From: JBBPZA01 sp963797015
GTDB lineage: Bacteria > Actinomycetota > Thermoleophilia > Solirubrobacterales > Solirubrobacteraceae
NCBI GenBank assembly: GCA_963797015.1
Contig: CAWCNV010000001.1
Location: forward strand, 434,001-498,000
Direction: 5' to 3'
Length of the DNA stretch: 64,000 nt
This document shows positions 29,856-38,543 of the stretch, in pieces. A model generated the notes under the pieces. It did no database searches. It saw only the letters and a program-made list of their open reading frames with translations, and was not told where the DNA came from. Each line of letters starts with the position of its first letter. Position 1 is the stretch's first letter. Made by a program: the position numbers and the translations under genes.

Positions 29856-32503
29856 TCGCCCTGACCTGGCTGCGCGGATTGCTCGCGCACCGGCGCGCGC
29901 GGGTGCTGGCCACCGCGGTCGGGGTCGGAGTCGGCGTGGCGCTCCTGGCCTCGATCGGGACCTTCCTCTCGGCCACCACCTCAAAGATGACGCAGCGGGC
30001 GATCACCCGCGTTCCCGTCGACTGGCAGGTCGAGGCGACCGGCGGCGCCTCGCCGGCCGGTGTCGTCTCTGCGGTCCGCGCGCAGCCAGGCGTCAAGCGT
30101 GCGTTGCCGGTCCGGTTCGCCGACAGCCCCGGCCTGCAGGCGAGTACCGGCGGCGCGGTCCAGCGCACGGGGCCGGGCAAGGTCCTGGGGCTGCCGCCGG
30201 GCTACGCGCGTGCGTTCCCGGGCGAGCTGCGCACGCTCGCGGGCCGCGGCGACGGGGTGCTGCTGTTCCAGCAGACTGCCGCCAACCTCGGCGCCCGCCC
30301 CGGCGACGTCGTGTCGATCGGCCGGGCCGGCGCGCCGCCGGCGCAGGTGAAGGTCGACGGGGTGGTCGACCTCCCGAACGAGGACTCGCTCTTCCAGCAG
30401 GTCGGCGCACCGCCGGGCGCGCAGCCCAACGCGCCGCCCGACAACGTGATCCTTCTGCCCGACGCCGTCTTCAGGCGCGTGGAGACGGGCGCAGCGAACG
30501 TCCGCACCCAGGTGCACGTCACGCTCAGCCACACGCTGCCCGACAGCCCCAGCGCGGCGTTCACGAAGGTCGGCGGGGCCGCCCGCAACCTCGAGGCCAA
30601 GTTGGCCGGCAGCGGGCTGGTGGGCGACAACCTCGGCACCGCGCTCGACAAGGCGCGCGAGGACGCGCTCTACGCGCAGCTGCTGTTCCTCTTCCTCGGC
30701 GTCCCGGGAGCGGTGATCGCGGCGCTGGTCACCGCAGCCATCGCCTCCGCGGGGGCCGAGCGCCGGCGCCGCGACGCCGCCCTGCTGCGCACGCGCGGCG
30801 CGTCGACCCGGCGCCTGGTCGGTCTCGCTCTGGGCGAGACCGCGCTGGCCGGAACGCTCGGCGTGGCGCTGGGGCTCGGCGGCGCGCTGCTCGTGGGGCA
30901 GGCGGCCTTCGGCACCGCCTCCTTTGGCTCAGGGTCACTGGCGGCGGCGCTGTGGGCGGGTGGAGCCGCCGTCGCGGGCATCGGGTTCGCGGCGGCGGCC
31001 ATCGCCCTCCCGGCGTGGCGCGAGGCGCGCTCGCTGACCGTGGCCGGTCAACGGCGCGTCGTCGGGCGCACCGGCCGCTCTCCTTGGTGGGCGCGCGCCG
31101 GCCTCGACGTGCTGCTGCTCGTCGCGGGCCTGCTCGTGTACTGGCAGGCGTCTCGCAACGGCTACAAGCTGGTGCTCGCTCCCGAGGGCGTGCCGCAGGT
31201 CTCGGTCAACTGGTACGCGCTGCTCGCACCGGTGCTGTGCTGGATCGGCGCCGGGCTGCTGGCCTACCGAGTCGCCGACCTCGTGCTCGTGCGCGGGCGC
31301 ACGCCGCTCGGGCGGGCGCTGCGCCCGGTCGCCGGCGAGCTGTCGCCGACGGTCGCCGCAACCATGTCCCGTGAGCGCCGGCGGCTCGCGCGCGCGGTGG
31401 CGCTAGTGGCTCTCACGGTCGCCTTCGCGGGCTCGACGGCGGTCTTCAACTCCACCTATCGCCAGCAGGCGGCGGTCGACGCGCGCCTGACCAACGGAGC
31501 AGACGTGACCGTCGTCGAGTCGCCCGGCGCGCGCGTGGGCCCCCCCGAGGCCGCACGCCTGCGCGCGCTCCCGGGCGTGCGCAGCGTCGAGCCGCTCCAG
31601 CACCGCTTCGCCTACGTGGGCGCCGACCTGCAGGACCTCTACGGCGTGCGGCCGCAGACGATCGGCGCGGCGGGCAAGCTCCAGGACGCGTGGTTCCAGG
31701 GCGGCTCAGCAAGCGGACTGATGGGCAAGCTCGCGAGCCGGCCGGACAGCGTGCTGGTGAGCGCGGAGACCGTCAAGGACTTCCAGCTCGCTCCTGGTGA
31801 TCTGCTGCGCCTGCGCCTGCAGGACGCGCGCACGCAGAAGTACGTGACGGTCCCCTTCCATTACGCGGGCGTGGCGAAGGAATTCCCGACGGCCCCGACC
31901 GACTCGTTCCTGGTCGCCAACGCCTCGTACGTCGCCCGCGCCACCGGAAGTGACGCGGTAGGGACGTTCCTCGTCCAGACGCCCGGCCACGACCCGGCCT
32001 CGGTCGCGGCGCGGGTGCGCCGCGCGGTGGGCTCGACAGCGCAGGTGACCGACATCGTCAACCAGCGCAAGGTGGTCGGCTCCAACTTGACGGCGGTCGA
32101 GCTGTCGGGGCTGACGAAGGTCGAGCTCGCCTTCGCACTCGTGCTCGCGGCGGCCGCCACCGGCCTCGCCCTCGGACTCGGCTTCCGCGAGCGCAGGCGG
32201 ACGTTCGCGATCGCCGCCGCGCTCGGCGCGCGCCCGCGCCAGCTCGGCGGCTTCGTGTGGGGCGAGTCGGCCTTCGTGACCGTTGGCGGTCTCCTGCTCG
32301 GCGCGGGGATGGCCACCGGCCTGGCGGTGATGCTGGTGCACGTCCTCACCGGCGTCTTCGACCCTCCACCCGACACGCTGGCCATCCCGTGGGGCTACCT
32401 GATCTCGGTCGGCGCGCTGTGCGTTGCCGCGGCGGCGGCGGCGGGCACCGCGACGCTACGCGCCCTGCGGCGGCCGGCGATCGAGGAGCTGCGCGACCTC
32501 TGA
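29852..32503 (+). CDS. FtsX-type ABC transporter permease
   Basis: 883 residues from GTG 29852 (GTGA overlap). An N-terminal helix (LATAVGVGVGVALLASI) is followed by a large extracellular region, then two FtsX modules of three to four helices at about 260-330 and 760-880, with a helical pair around 400-480 between them. This is the long two-module permease of actinobacterial MacB-like systems. With the two ATPases and the lipoprotein it should form an efflux or lipoprotein-handling complex controlled by the divergent two-component system. Confidence 0.85.
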   Translation: MIALTWLRGLLAHRRARVLATAVGVGVGVALLASIGTFLSATTSKMTQRAITRVPVDWQVEATGGASPAGVVSAVRAQPGVKRALPVRFADSPGLQASTGGAVQRTGPGKVLGLPPGYARAFPGELRTLAGRGDGVLLFQQTAANLGARPGDVVSIGRAGAPPAQVKVDGVVDLPNEDSLFQQVGAPPGAQPNAPPDNVILLPDAVFRRVETGAANVRTQVHVTLSHTLPDSPSAAFTKVGGAARNLEAKLAGSGLVGDNLGTALDKAREDALYAQLLFLFLGVPGAVIAALVTAAIASAGAERRRRDAALLRTRGASTRRLVGLALGETALAGTLGVALGLGGALLVGQAAFGTASFGSGSLAAALWAGGAAVAGIGFAAAAIALPAWREARSLTVAGQRRVVGRTGRSPWWARAGLDVLLLVAGLLVYWQASRNGYKLVLAPEGVPQVSVNWYALLAPVLCWIGAGLLAYRVADLVLVRGRTPLGRALRPVAGELSPTVAATMSRERRRLARAVALVALTVAFAGSTAVFNSTYRQQAAVDARLTNGADVTVVESPGARVGPPEAARLRALPGVRSVEPLQHRFAYVGADLQDLYGVRPQTIGAAGKLQDAWFQGGSASGLMGKLASRPDSVLVSAETVKDFQLAPGDLLRLRLQDARTQKYVTVPFHYAGVAKEFPTAPTDSFLVANASYVARATGSDAVGTFLVQTPGHDPASVAARVRRAVGSTAQVTDIVNQRKVVGSNLTAVELSGLTKVELAFALVLAAAATGLALGLGFRERRRTFAIAAALGARPRQLGGFVWGESAFVTVGGLLLGAGMATGLAVMLVHVLTGVFDPPPDTLAIPWGYLISVGALCVAAAAAAGTATLRALRRPAIEELRDL

Positions 32504-32510
32504 CCGGCCG

Positions 32511-33845
32511 TCAGGCGAGCAGGAACGGGATCCGCGTCGCGAGCAGGTAGCCCGACAGCGCGAGCACCGCGAAGACGAGCCGCCGATCGGAGCTCAGCGC
32601 TGCAAGCGGCAGCAGCCATACGAGGTACCAGGGCAGCAGCCAGCTGGTGGTCACCAGCACGACGAGCACCGCCCAGCCGGCGCAGGTGATCCAGTCCTTC
32701 CCGCGCAGCGCGCTGAGCAGCGCCCACGAGACGCCGGCGGCGAGAACGGTGAGGGCGAGGACGTGCACCACGGGGTGCTGGGCGGAGAGTCCGAATACGC
32801 GCGCGAGCTGCTCGGGGACGCTGTGGAACGCCACCCTGGACTGCTGGCCCGCGAGCTGGTGGACCATCCGCAAAGCGTGCGTGCCGAAGCCGGCGAGCGT
32901 CGCCGCCGCCACGAGTGCGGCGGCGATCACGGCTCCGGCGCCCATCAGCCGGCGCTGCTCCGGGCGCGAGCCGGCGAGCATGAACGGCAGCACGAGTCCG
33001 CCAGACGCCTTGATCGCGGCCCCGAGGACCACCGCCGCGCCGGCGCGCGCCCCGCGTCCCGAGAGGAGCCACGCGATCCCGGCGAGCACGAGCAGCGTCA
33101 TCAGGAGGTCGTTGTGGGCGCCGCCGACGGCGAACAGGAGCAACACGGGGTTGAGGCCGACCAGCGCCGCCGCGCGCACGGGCTCGCGGTCGAGCCTCGC
33201 GGCGATCGACCACGTCAGCGCCACGCAGCCCAGGCTCGAAGCGACGACCGCGAGCTTCAGCGCCCACAGGCTTGCTCCCGGGCCGAGCGGCACGAGCGCG
33301 TAGGTGGCGAGCGTGAACAGCGGGCCATAGGGACTCGGCGCGTCGTGCCAGAGCACGTAGGGCCGCAGGACGTCGGGCGTGGCGGACGCGGCGCCGTGCA
33401 GGTAGGGGTCGATGCCGTGGACCCCGAGGCGGCCGTAGCTCAGGTAGCCGAGCGCATCCGCGGAGAGCAGCGGCGGGGCGAGCAAGAGGACAAGGTGGCA
33501 GGCGACGATCGTCCCGACGACGAGGCGAACCGGTAGAGCGCGCCAGCTCCACAGCACGAGCAGGTAGGCCCCGAGCAGCGCCAGCGCTGCGACCCCGAAG
33601 TCGTCGTAGTGCCAGCGCGTGCCGAGGCCCTTCAGCGGCCCCGCGAGCCAGTCCGGAAAGCCGCCGTGGCTGGAGGGTACGAGGAACGACGGGCCGGCGG
33701 CGGCGGCCGCCACCACCAGCGTCGTGACCACGACGATCGCGCCCAGGCCGGCGCTCCCGAGGAGCAGCCGCGGCTCGGGCAGGCGCAGCGCCCGCGCGCG
33801 CAGAGCGCCCGCTTGCTCCGCGCTGGTGACGGGGCCGGCCGACAT
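32511..33845 (-). CDS. GT-C type membrane mannosyltransferase-like protein
   Basis: 444 residues with about 11-13 hydrophobic helices. The first luminal loop holds the polyprenol-phosphate-mannose-transferase mark (SADALGYLSYGRLGVHGIDPYLHG, then PSPYGPLFT), as in MptA/MptB alpha-1,6-mannosyltransferases of actinobacterial lipoglycan synthesis; a later GGAHNDLL motif also fits. It should transfer a mannosyl unit from a polyprenyl phosphate carrier at the outer membrane face. The linkage is uncertain. It follows the ABC operon convergently. Confidence 0.78.
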   Translation of the reverse strand: MSAGPVTSAEQAGALRARALRLPEPRLLLGSAGLGAIVVVTTLVVAAAAAGPSFLVPSSHGGFPDWLAGPLKGLGTRWHYDDFGVAALALLGAYLLVLWSWRALPVRLVVGTIVACHLVLLLAPPLLSADALGYLSYGRLGVHGIDPYLHGAASATPDVLRPYVLWHDAPSPYGPLFTLATYALVPLGPGASLWALKLAVVASSLGCVALTWSIAARLDREPVRAAALVGLNPVLLLFAVGGAHNDLLMTLLVLAGIAWLLSGRGARAGAAVVLGAAIKASGGLVLPFMLAGSRPEQRRLMGAGAVIAAALVAAATLAGFGTHALRMVHQLAGQQSRVAFHSVPEQLARVFGLSAQHPVVHVLALTVLAAGVSWALLSALRGKDWITCAGWAVLVVLVTTSWLLPWYLVWLLPLAALSSDRRLVFAVLALSGYLLATRIPFLLA

Positions 33846-33884
33846 CGGCCGACATCGTTGCCAGCGCCTATGAGGCTCGGATGA

Positions 33885-33919
33885 GCGCCGTAGCGCCCGC
33901 CGCTAGGGCGCTACGGCGC
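33885..33919 (-). terminator. 14-bp perfect hairpin after the hydrolase operon
   Basis: GCGCCGTAGCGCCC (33885-33898) pairs fully with 33906-33919 around a 7-nt loop. It overlaps the stop of the small acidic protein and lies before the mannosyltransferase start. No U tract follows, so it may be a Rho-independent terminator of a weak type or a processing hairpin. Confidence 0.5.
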
Positions 33920-34114
33920 GTTGGGCGCCGGGTCCTCGTTCCCGCGCTCGACCGGCGGCGGGTCGCCCTCCCCCTCGTAGTCCGTGTCGGCGTCGAGCGG
34001 CGGCGCATCGGGCTCGATCATCTCGGGATCGTCGGGCGGGTTGGAGGACTGGGCCTCGCCGAGTGAGGCCTCGCCGCCGTGGACGCGATCTGCGCCGTGG
34101 TGGTCGACGCTCAC
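33911..34114 (-). CDS. Small acidic, Pro-rich disordered protein
   Basis: 67 residues from GTG 34114, overlapping the alpha/beta hydrolase stop as GTGA. Almost no hydrophobic residues; rich in Asp, Glu and Pro (NPPDDPEMIEPDAPP, DYEGEGDPPPVERG). No signal peptide. The coupling to the hydrolase gene and clean codon bias suggest it is real. Its function is unknown. Confidence 0.5.
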   Translation of the reverse strand: MSVDHHGADRVHGGEASLGEAQSSNPPDDPEMIEPDAPPLDADTDYEGEGDPPPVERGNEDPAPNAP

Positions 34115-35157
34115 ACCGGCCTCTCGGCGCCCTCGCTGAGGACGGGCTGCTCCTGCGCGGAGGGGCGATCGGGCGCCACCTCCTGCTCGAGGAACTCGAG
34201 CAGCGCGCGGTTGAAGGTCCGCGGGCGCTCGATCATCGGCACGTGGCCGGTGTCGGCGAGGATCAATGAGGTCGCCCTCGGGATGCGCCGCTCGTACTCG
34301 CGCGCATCGCCGAGCGGGACGAGGATGTCCTGGTCGCCCTGGACGACGAGCGTCGGGCACGAGATCTCCGAGAGCCGGTCGCGGAAGTCGTAGGACATCA
34401 GCGCGCGCATCGACGGCGCGAAGCCGGGCTTGCCGATACCGGAGATCTGCTCGGCGAGCAGGTCGCGCTCGAGCCGCGTGGGGTGGCGCATCACGGTGCC
34501 GAAGGCCGCTTGGGTGTAGCCCGGCCGGCGCAGCGCCCGCCGCACCTGCTCGGGCGTTCCGCCGCCGCCCTTGGCGATCAGGTTGCCCAGCAGCACGCCG
34601 GCTCGCTTCGCCTCGGCCAGCGAGATGCCCGCGGCGTCGACCAGCACCAGCCGCTCGACGCGGTCGGGATGGCGGATCGCCAGCTCGGCCGCCGTGAAGC
34701 CGCCCATCGAGTTGCCGACCACGGCCACGTGCCCGAGGTCGAGGTGCCGGCACAGCTGCTCGACCGTGTTGGCGAAGAGGGTGATCGAGATCTCCTCGCG
34801 CGGCATCTCCGAGAGTCCGAAGCCGGACAGGTCCACCGCGACGACGCGGCGGCCCCGTGCAACGGCGGGAAGGTTCTCGAGCCAGTTCTGCCAGCAGCCG
34901 CCCAGGCCGTGGACGAACACGACCGGCGGCGCCTCGCCCTCGCCCAGGTCGACGTAGTGCACCTTCGCGCCGTCGATCTCGACGTCGCGCTGGAGGGAGA
35001 TCCAATCGACCTCGCGCCAGTCGGGCTCGGCCGTCGCGCCGTACTCCTCGTCCGCGCGCTTCGCCAGCCGCCGGCGGGCGACCCTCGCCGACGACGGCCA
35101 CACGCTGCGCAGCGGACCGCGGCGGTAGTCGGCGGGCTCCGTGGAGCGCAGCGGCAT
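34111..35157 (-). CDS. Alpha/beta hydrolase
   Basis: 348 residues from ATG 35157, with TAGTTT 8 nt upstream. The alpha/beta-hydrolase fold is complete: oxyanion motif VHGLGGCWQNW, nucleophile elbow GNSMGG (about 165), acid in QGDQD, and catalytic His in DTGHVPM, followed by ERPRTFNRALLEFL. A basic N-terminal stretch of about 35 residues may sit at the membrane. The lid region (RRPGYTQAAFGTVMRHPTRLE) resembles MhpC/BphD-type or lipase-like enzymes. Substrate unknown. Confidence 0.88.
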   Translation of the reverse strand: MPLRSTEPADYRRGPLRSVWPSSARVARRRLAKRADEEYGATAEPDWREVDWISLQRDVEIDGAKVHYVDLGEGEAPPVVFVHGLGGCWQNWLENLPAVARGRRVVAVDLSGFGLSEMPREEISITLFANTVEQLCRHLDLGHVAVVGNSMGGFTAAELAIRHPDRVERLVLVDAAGISLAEAKRAGVLLGNLIAKGGGGTPEQVRRALRRPGYTQAAFGTVMRHPTRLERDLLAEQISGIGKPGFAPSMRALMSYDFRDRLSEISCPTLVVQGDQDILVPLGDAREYERRIPRATSLILADTGHVPMIERPRTFNRALLEFLEQEVAPDRPSAQEQPVLSEGAERPV

Positions 35158-35168
35158 CGACGTGAAAA

Positions 35169-36728
35169 CTAGCGGGTCAGGGTAACGCGAATCCAGTCGA
35201 ACTTCGCGCGGCCGCCGGCCCGCAGCGCGATGCCGGTGCCGAAGACCCAGCTCTCGCTGACCGGGGCGGCATAGCGCGAGCCGACCGCGCGCCACTTGCG
35301 GCCGTCGGAGGAGACGGCGAAGCGGAAGCGGTTGAAGCTCGCCGAGAGGCGCAGGAACACGCGCTTGGAGGCGAGGGTCAGGCGGCCGACGACCTTCGGG
35401 TTCCCGGCTGCAGCGCTCCACGCCGTCACCTGCGTCCCGGCGCGCTGGACCCAAACGCCCGCGCGCGGGCCCCAGAACGCGCCGAGGCCGGGCCGGGCTC
35501 CGCTGGCGGCCGCCAGCGCGGTGTAGCGGGGGGAGGGGACCGTGAGGAAGTTGAGCTGCGCGGTCGCCTGCCTGGCGGCGGGCGCGAGCGCCAGCATGCC
35601 GCCGCGCACGCGCACCGACGGCCGCGCTCCCTCGCCCCACTGCCACGAGGAGCCGAGCGCAGTGCCGTCGAAGCCGTCGCGGGTCGCGGTGGTCCGTCGC
35701 TGCGGCGCCGAGGGCGCACGGGCAAGCGTCGTGGGCTCGCTGCCCTTGCCGATCCGCGGCCAGCCGTCGCGCCAGCTCACGCGATCGAGCAGCGCCTGCC
35801 TGCCCACGAAGCCGAAGCCGCGGCGCGGGTAGGCGTGGTAGAGGAGCCACGTGCGTCCCTCGGCGTCCTGGACGGGGCCGCCGTGGCCGGGGCAGCGCCA
35901 GGTGTCGCTCGCGTGCAGTATCGGGTTGAACGAGGCCTTCTCGTAGGGCCCGAGCGGCGAGCTCGCGCGCGCCACCCCGATCGCGTACACGCATTGCAGG
36001 CCGCAGCACGCTCCGCCCGAGTACATCAACGCCCACGTACCGCCCTGGTGGATCACCTGCGGGCCCTCGATTAGCCCGCGCTCCCAGTCCTGGCCGGGCT
36101 GGAGCACGACCCGGTCGGGGCCGGTGACCGACGTGCCGCCGGGCGCGAGCGCCGTGGCGTGGATGGCGCCCTCCGCCTTGTAGAAGAGGTAGAGGCGGTC
36201 GCCGTCGCGCACCGCCGTGGGGTCGATCGGGTTCGAGGGGTCGCACAGGATCGGGCCCTGGTCGCGCCACGGCCCCGCGGGCTGCTTCGCGGTCGCGACG
36301 CCGATACAGCGCCCGCCTCCGTCGCGGCGCTGGGCGCTGTAGTAGACGAGCAGGCGGCCGGGCAGGCGAAGGAAGTCCGGCGCCCACCAGCTCTGGGTCG
36401 TCCAGCGCGGCGGTCGGGGGAACACGGCGCCGGCCGGCTTCCAGTTGACGAGGTCGCGCGAGCGCATGAGCCCGAACACCGGGACGAGCGCACCGTGGTT
36501 GGTCGCCGTCGCCCAGTAGTCGCGTCCGACGCGCATGACGGTCGGGTCCGGGAAGTCGGCCGGGATCACCGGGTTGCGGTAGGAGGGCGCCGCTGCCGCG
36601 CGGGCGGGGGCCGCGGCTGCGCGGGCGGAGTTCCCGGCGGACGCGGTCGCGCCTCCCGCTCCTCCGCACGAGCTGAGCGCGAGGGCCGCGGCGGTCGCGA
36701 GGGCGAGTGCGAGCGGGGCGCGAATCAC
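35169..36728 (-). CDS. GH43-family glycoside hydrolase lipoprotein
   Basis: 519 residues from GTG 36728; the longer open frame upstream only shadows the aminotransferase gene. A lipoprotein signal ends at Cys21 (ALSSC), followed by an Ala-rich linker. The five-bladed propeller of GH43 starts at about 50 (YRNPVIPADFPDPTV with base D61), then the DPTAVRDGDRLYLFY Asp and the LIEGPQVI general acid. The C-terminal 200 residues (FDGTALGSSWQWGEG onward) form a lectin-like beta-sandwich. Expected to cut arabinan or xylan side chains at the cell surface. Confidence 0.88.
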   Translation of the reverse strand: MIRAPLALALATAAALALSSCGGAGGATASAGNSARAAAAPARAAAAPSYRNPVIPADFPDPTVMRVGRDYWATATNHGALVPVFGLMRSRDLVNWKPAGAVFPRPPRWTTQSWWAPDFLRLPGRLLVYYSAQRRDGGGRCIGVATAKQPAGPWRDQGPILCDPSNPIDPTAVRDGDRLYLFYKAEGAIHATALAPGGTSVTGPDRVVLQPGQDWERGLIEGPQVIHQGGTWALMYSGGACCGLQCVYAIGVARASSPLGPYEKASFNPILHASDTWRCPGHGGPVQDAEGRTWLLYHAYPRRGFGFVGRQALLDRVSWRDGWPRIGKGSEPTTLARAPSAPQRRTTATRDGFDGTALGSSWQWGEGARPSVRVRGGMLALAPAARQATAQLNFLTVPSPRYTALAAASGARPGLGAFWGPRAGVWVQRAGTQVTAWSAAAGNPKVVGRLTLASKRVFLRLSASFNRFRFAVSSDGRKWRAVGSRYAAPVSESWVFGTGIALRAGGRAKFDWIRVTLTR

Positions 36729-36765
36729 CGGACCGCCGTGGACCGTGTCGCGCGGGCGCACATAC

Positions 36766-37848
36766 CTACCCGCTACGGAGCGCGTCGAGCAGGCGTTCGA
36801 GGTCGCGGTCGTCGTTCCACGCTCCGACCGAGGCGCGCAGCAGACCGCGACCGGGGATGTCGCGGATCGCGATCCCCCGCGCCGCGAGCCGCTGGCGCTC
36901 GGCCCCGGGGTCGTCGCTGGCCCACGACACGAGCGTGGTCGGGCCCCGCGGCGCGACCTCGTGTCCGCGCTGCGCGAGCGCGTCGGCCAGTCGGGCGGCG
37001 AATCCGACCGCGTGCTCGTGAACCTGCTCCCAGCCGAAGGCCTCGAGCACCTCGTGAGCGGCGAGCGCGGTCGCGTGCGCCTCGGCGGACTGCGAGGTGG
37101 CCTGGTAGCGGCGGGCGTCGGGCTGCAGCGGTGCGTCGAGCCCGTCGGCCGTGTCGGCGAAGCATAGGAAGGCGCGGCGTGTGGGGGGGACGCGCTCGCG
37201 CAGGCTCTCGGAGACGAACAGCATCCCGGTGCCGTCGGGGCCGCAGAGCCACTTCTGGCCGGCCCCGGCATAGGCGTCGGCGCCGAGCGCGGCGGGGTCG
37301 ATGGGTATCGCGCCCACGCCCTGGGCGCCGTCGAGCAGCACCGGCACGTCGAGCTCGCGCAGCTCGGCCGGCGCGAGCTCGCCACCCACCCACGAGACGT
37401 GCGAGGTGGCCACCAGGCGCGTCGCGAGACCCACCGCCTCGTGGACCTTGGCGAAGGGCGCGACGGTGACGCGAACGCCGCGCAGGTCGCGCGCGGCCTG
37501 CAGGGCGCCGAGCATGCCGGGGTGCTCCTGGTCCGAGGTCACGATCTCGTCGCCCGGCTCGAGAGGGAGGCCTTCGACCACGGTCGCCAGACCCTCCGAC
37601 GTGCAGGAGGTCAGGGCGACGTCGGCCGGCCGCGCGCCCAACCGGGCGGCGTAGGCGCTGCGCAGCGCAGTCGAGAGCTCGCCGCGGCGCTCGAAGTGGG
37701 GATGGAGGCGACCGTCCGCGGCCTCGCGCTCGAGCTCCTGGCGGGCGGCTTCGAGCGCGCGCGAGGGCAGCGGCCCGTCCGTCCCGGCGTTGAGGTAGGC
37801 GACTCGCTCGAGCACCGGGAACTCGGCCCGCAGGGCGGCGGCGTCCAT
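36766..37848 (-). CDS. Class V aminotransferase-like PLP enzyme
   Basis: 360 residues from ATG 37848. This start is preferred over the in-frame ATG at 37878 because TAGGGT lies exactly 7 nt before it. The fold matches isopenicillin-N-epimerase/cysteine-desulfurase-like enzymes: YLNAGTDGPLPS, TSCTSEGLATVVEGL, SDQEHPGML, LLDGAQGVGAIPI with the cofactor Asp, and the PLP lysine in GQKWLCGPDGTGML. The desulfurase active Cys loop is not evident, so an epimerase, lyase or aminotransferase role is more likely. Confidence 0.8.
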   Translation of the reverse strand: MDAAALRAEFPVLERVAYLNAGTDGPLPSRALEAARQELEREAADGRLHPHFERRGELSTALRSAYAARLGARPADVALTSCTSEGLATVVEGLPLEPGDEIVTSDQEHPGMLGALQAARDLRGVRVTVAPFAKVHEAVGLATRLVATSHVSWVGGELAPAELRELDVPVLLDGAQGVGAIPIDPAALGADAYAGAGQKWLCGPDGTGMLFVSESLRERVPPTRRAFLCFADTADGLDAPLQPDARRYQATSQSAEAHATALAAHEVLEAFGWEQVHEHAVGFAARLADALAQRGHEVAPRGPTTLVSWASDDPGAERQRLAARGIAIRDIPGRGLLRASVGAWNDDRDLERLLDALRSG

Positions 37849-37855
37849 GCGCTGG

Positions 37856-37861
37856 ACCCTA
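37856..37861 (-). promoter_or_regulatory. TAGGGT -10 element deciding the aminotransferase start
   Basis: Minus-strand TAGGGT with a 7-nt gap to ATG 37848. The alternative ATG at 37878 lies upstream of this element and would not be transcribed from it. Confidence 0.5.
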
Positions 37862-37887
37862 GAAGAGCTCTCCCCCAAGAAGAAAAC

Positions 37888-37913
37888 GGGCCGGGAGCGT
37901 CGGCTCCCGGCCC
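37888..37913 (-). terminator. Rho-independent terminator of the Rpf-like gene
   Basis: An 11-bp stem (GGGCCGGGAGC/GCTCCCGGCCC) with a 4-nt loop. On the minus strand it is followed by GTTTTCTTCTT. It insulates the aminotransferase from the upstream gene. Confidence 0.85.
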
Positions 37914-37943
37914 GGGTCTACTAGTTTCAGCTCTCGGTCTCGG

Positions 37944-38297
37944 CTACGCGCCGCAGACAGGCCACGGCGAGGTGCCGCTCTGCGCGAGCAGGATCGCCGC
38001 GCGCTTGTCCTGCTCGGACTCCGGCGCCGCGGCGGGGTCGCCGCTGCCGCCGACCGAAGCCCACGTCTGGTAGTCGAACTGGTACTTGCCGCGGTAGGCG
38101 CCGCCGCCGCCGATGGCGGTCGGGTCGCCGCCCGACTCGCACTGGGCGATCGCCTGCAGCTGGGCGCTCGGGGCGCTCGTGCCGCTCGAGCCGGCGTCGG
38201 CCGGCGAGTGCTTATGGGTCTGCGCCGTGGCCGGAGCGGCGAACACGCTCGTCGCAGCGATGGCGGACATGGTCACGATGCTCTTTCGGAACGACAT
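37944..38297 (-). CDS. Rpf-like secreted transglycosylase
   Basis: 117 residues from ATG 38297. Signal peptide at 1-25 (ATSVFAAPATAQ), a His/Ser linker, and a compact resuscitation-promoting-factor/lysozyme-like domain at about 46-117: IAQCESGGDPTAIG with catalytic Glu54, AYRGKYQFDYQTWASVGG, and the closing SPWPVCG Cys that pairs with Cys53. It should cleave peptidoglycan glycan strands during growth or dormancy exit. The 5' region is long (over 140 nt) and carries a CRP-type palindrome. Confidence 0.9.
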   Translation of the reverse strand: MSFRKSIVTMSAIAATSVFAAPATAQTHKHSPADAGSSGTSAPSAQLQAIAQCESGGDPTAIGGGGAYRGKYQFDYQTWASVGGSGDPAAAPESEQDKRAAILLAQSGTSPWPVCGA

Positions 38298-38445
38298 GCG
38301 TTATCTCTCGTCCTTCACTCGGCGGTGGGCACAGACGCAGGGAGCGCCGGCGCGCGCTGCCGGTTGGGTGCGGGACGGGCGCGGGATCCAGGGACCCCTC
38401 AAAAGCTCCGTCCGTGTAACAACGTACCCCGAACAGGCGTTCGAT

Positions 38446-38463
38446 GTGTGACGGGGGTCACAC
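38446..38463. promoter_or_regulatory. CRP-type operator between rpf-like gene and thrS
   Basis: GTGTGACGGGGGTCACAC is a perfect palindrome that contains TGTGA-N6-TCACA, the consensus for CRP-family regulators. It lies 149 nt before the rpf-like start (minus) and 80 nt before thrS (plus). In Mycobacterium tuberculosis the CRP protein Rv3676 controls rpfA, so regulation of the rpf-like gene is the likelier target. The rest of 38298-38543 shows no recognisable riboswitch. Confidence 0.65.
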
Positions 38464-38543
38464 GCGCAGGCCGGCGACCACCGCGCCCGCTTGGCCGCAG
38501 CCGGCCCGGTCGCGTGGCTGCGCGCCCTGCCATCCTTGACCTC

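Noticed and set aside
29722..31374. 550-codon plus-strand open frame inside the permease gene
   Set aside because: Out-of-frame shadow rich in Arg and Gly. The FtsX frame has clear membrane helices and a coupled start.
38298..38543. c-di-AMP (ydaO) riboswitch before the rpf-like gene, or a T-box before thrS
   Set aside because: Both were considered because they occur before such genes. The conserved ydaO core and the T-box sequence are not present; only the CRP-type palindrome stands out.
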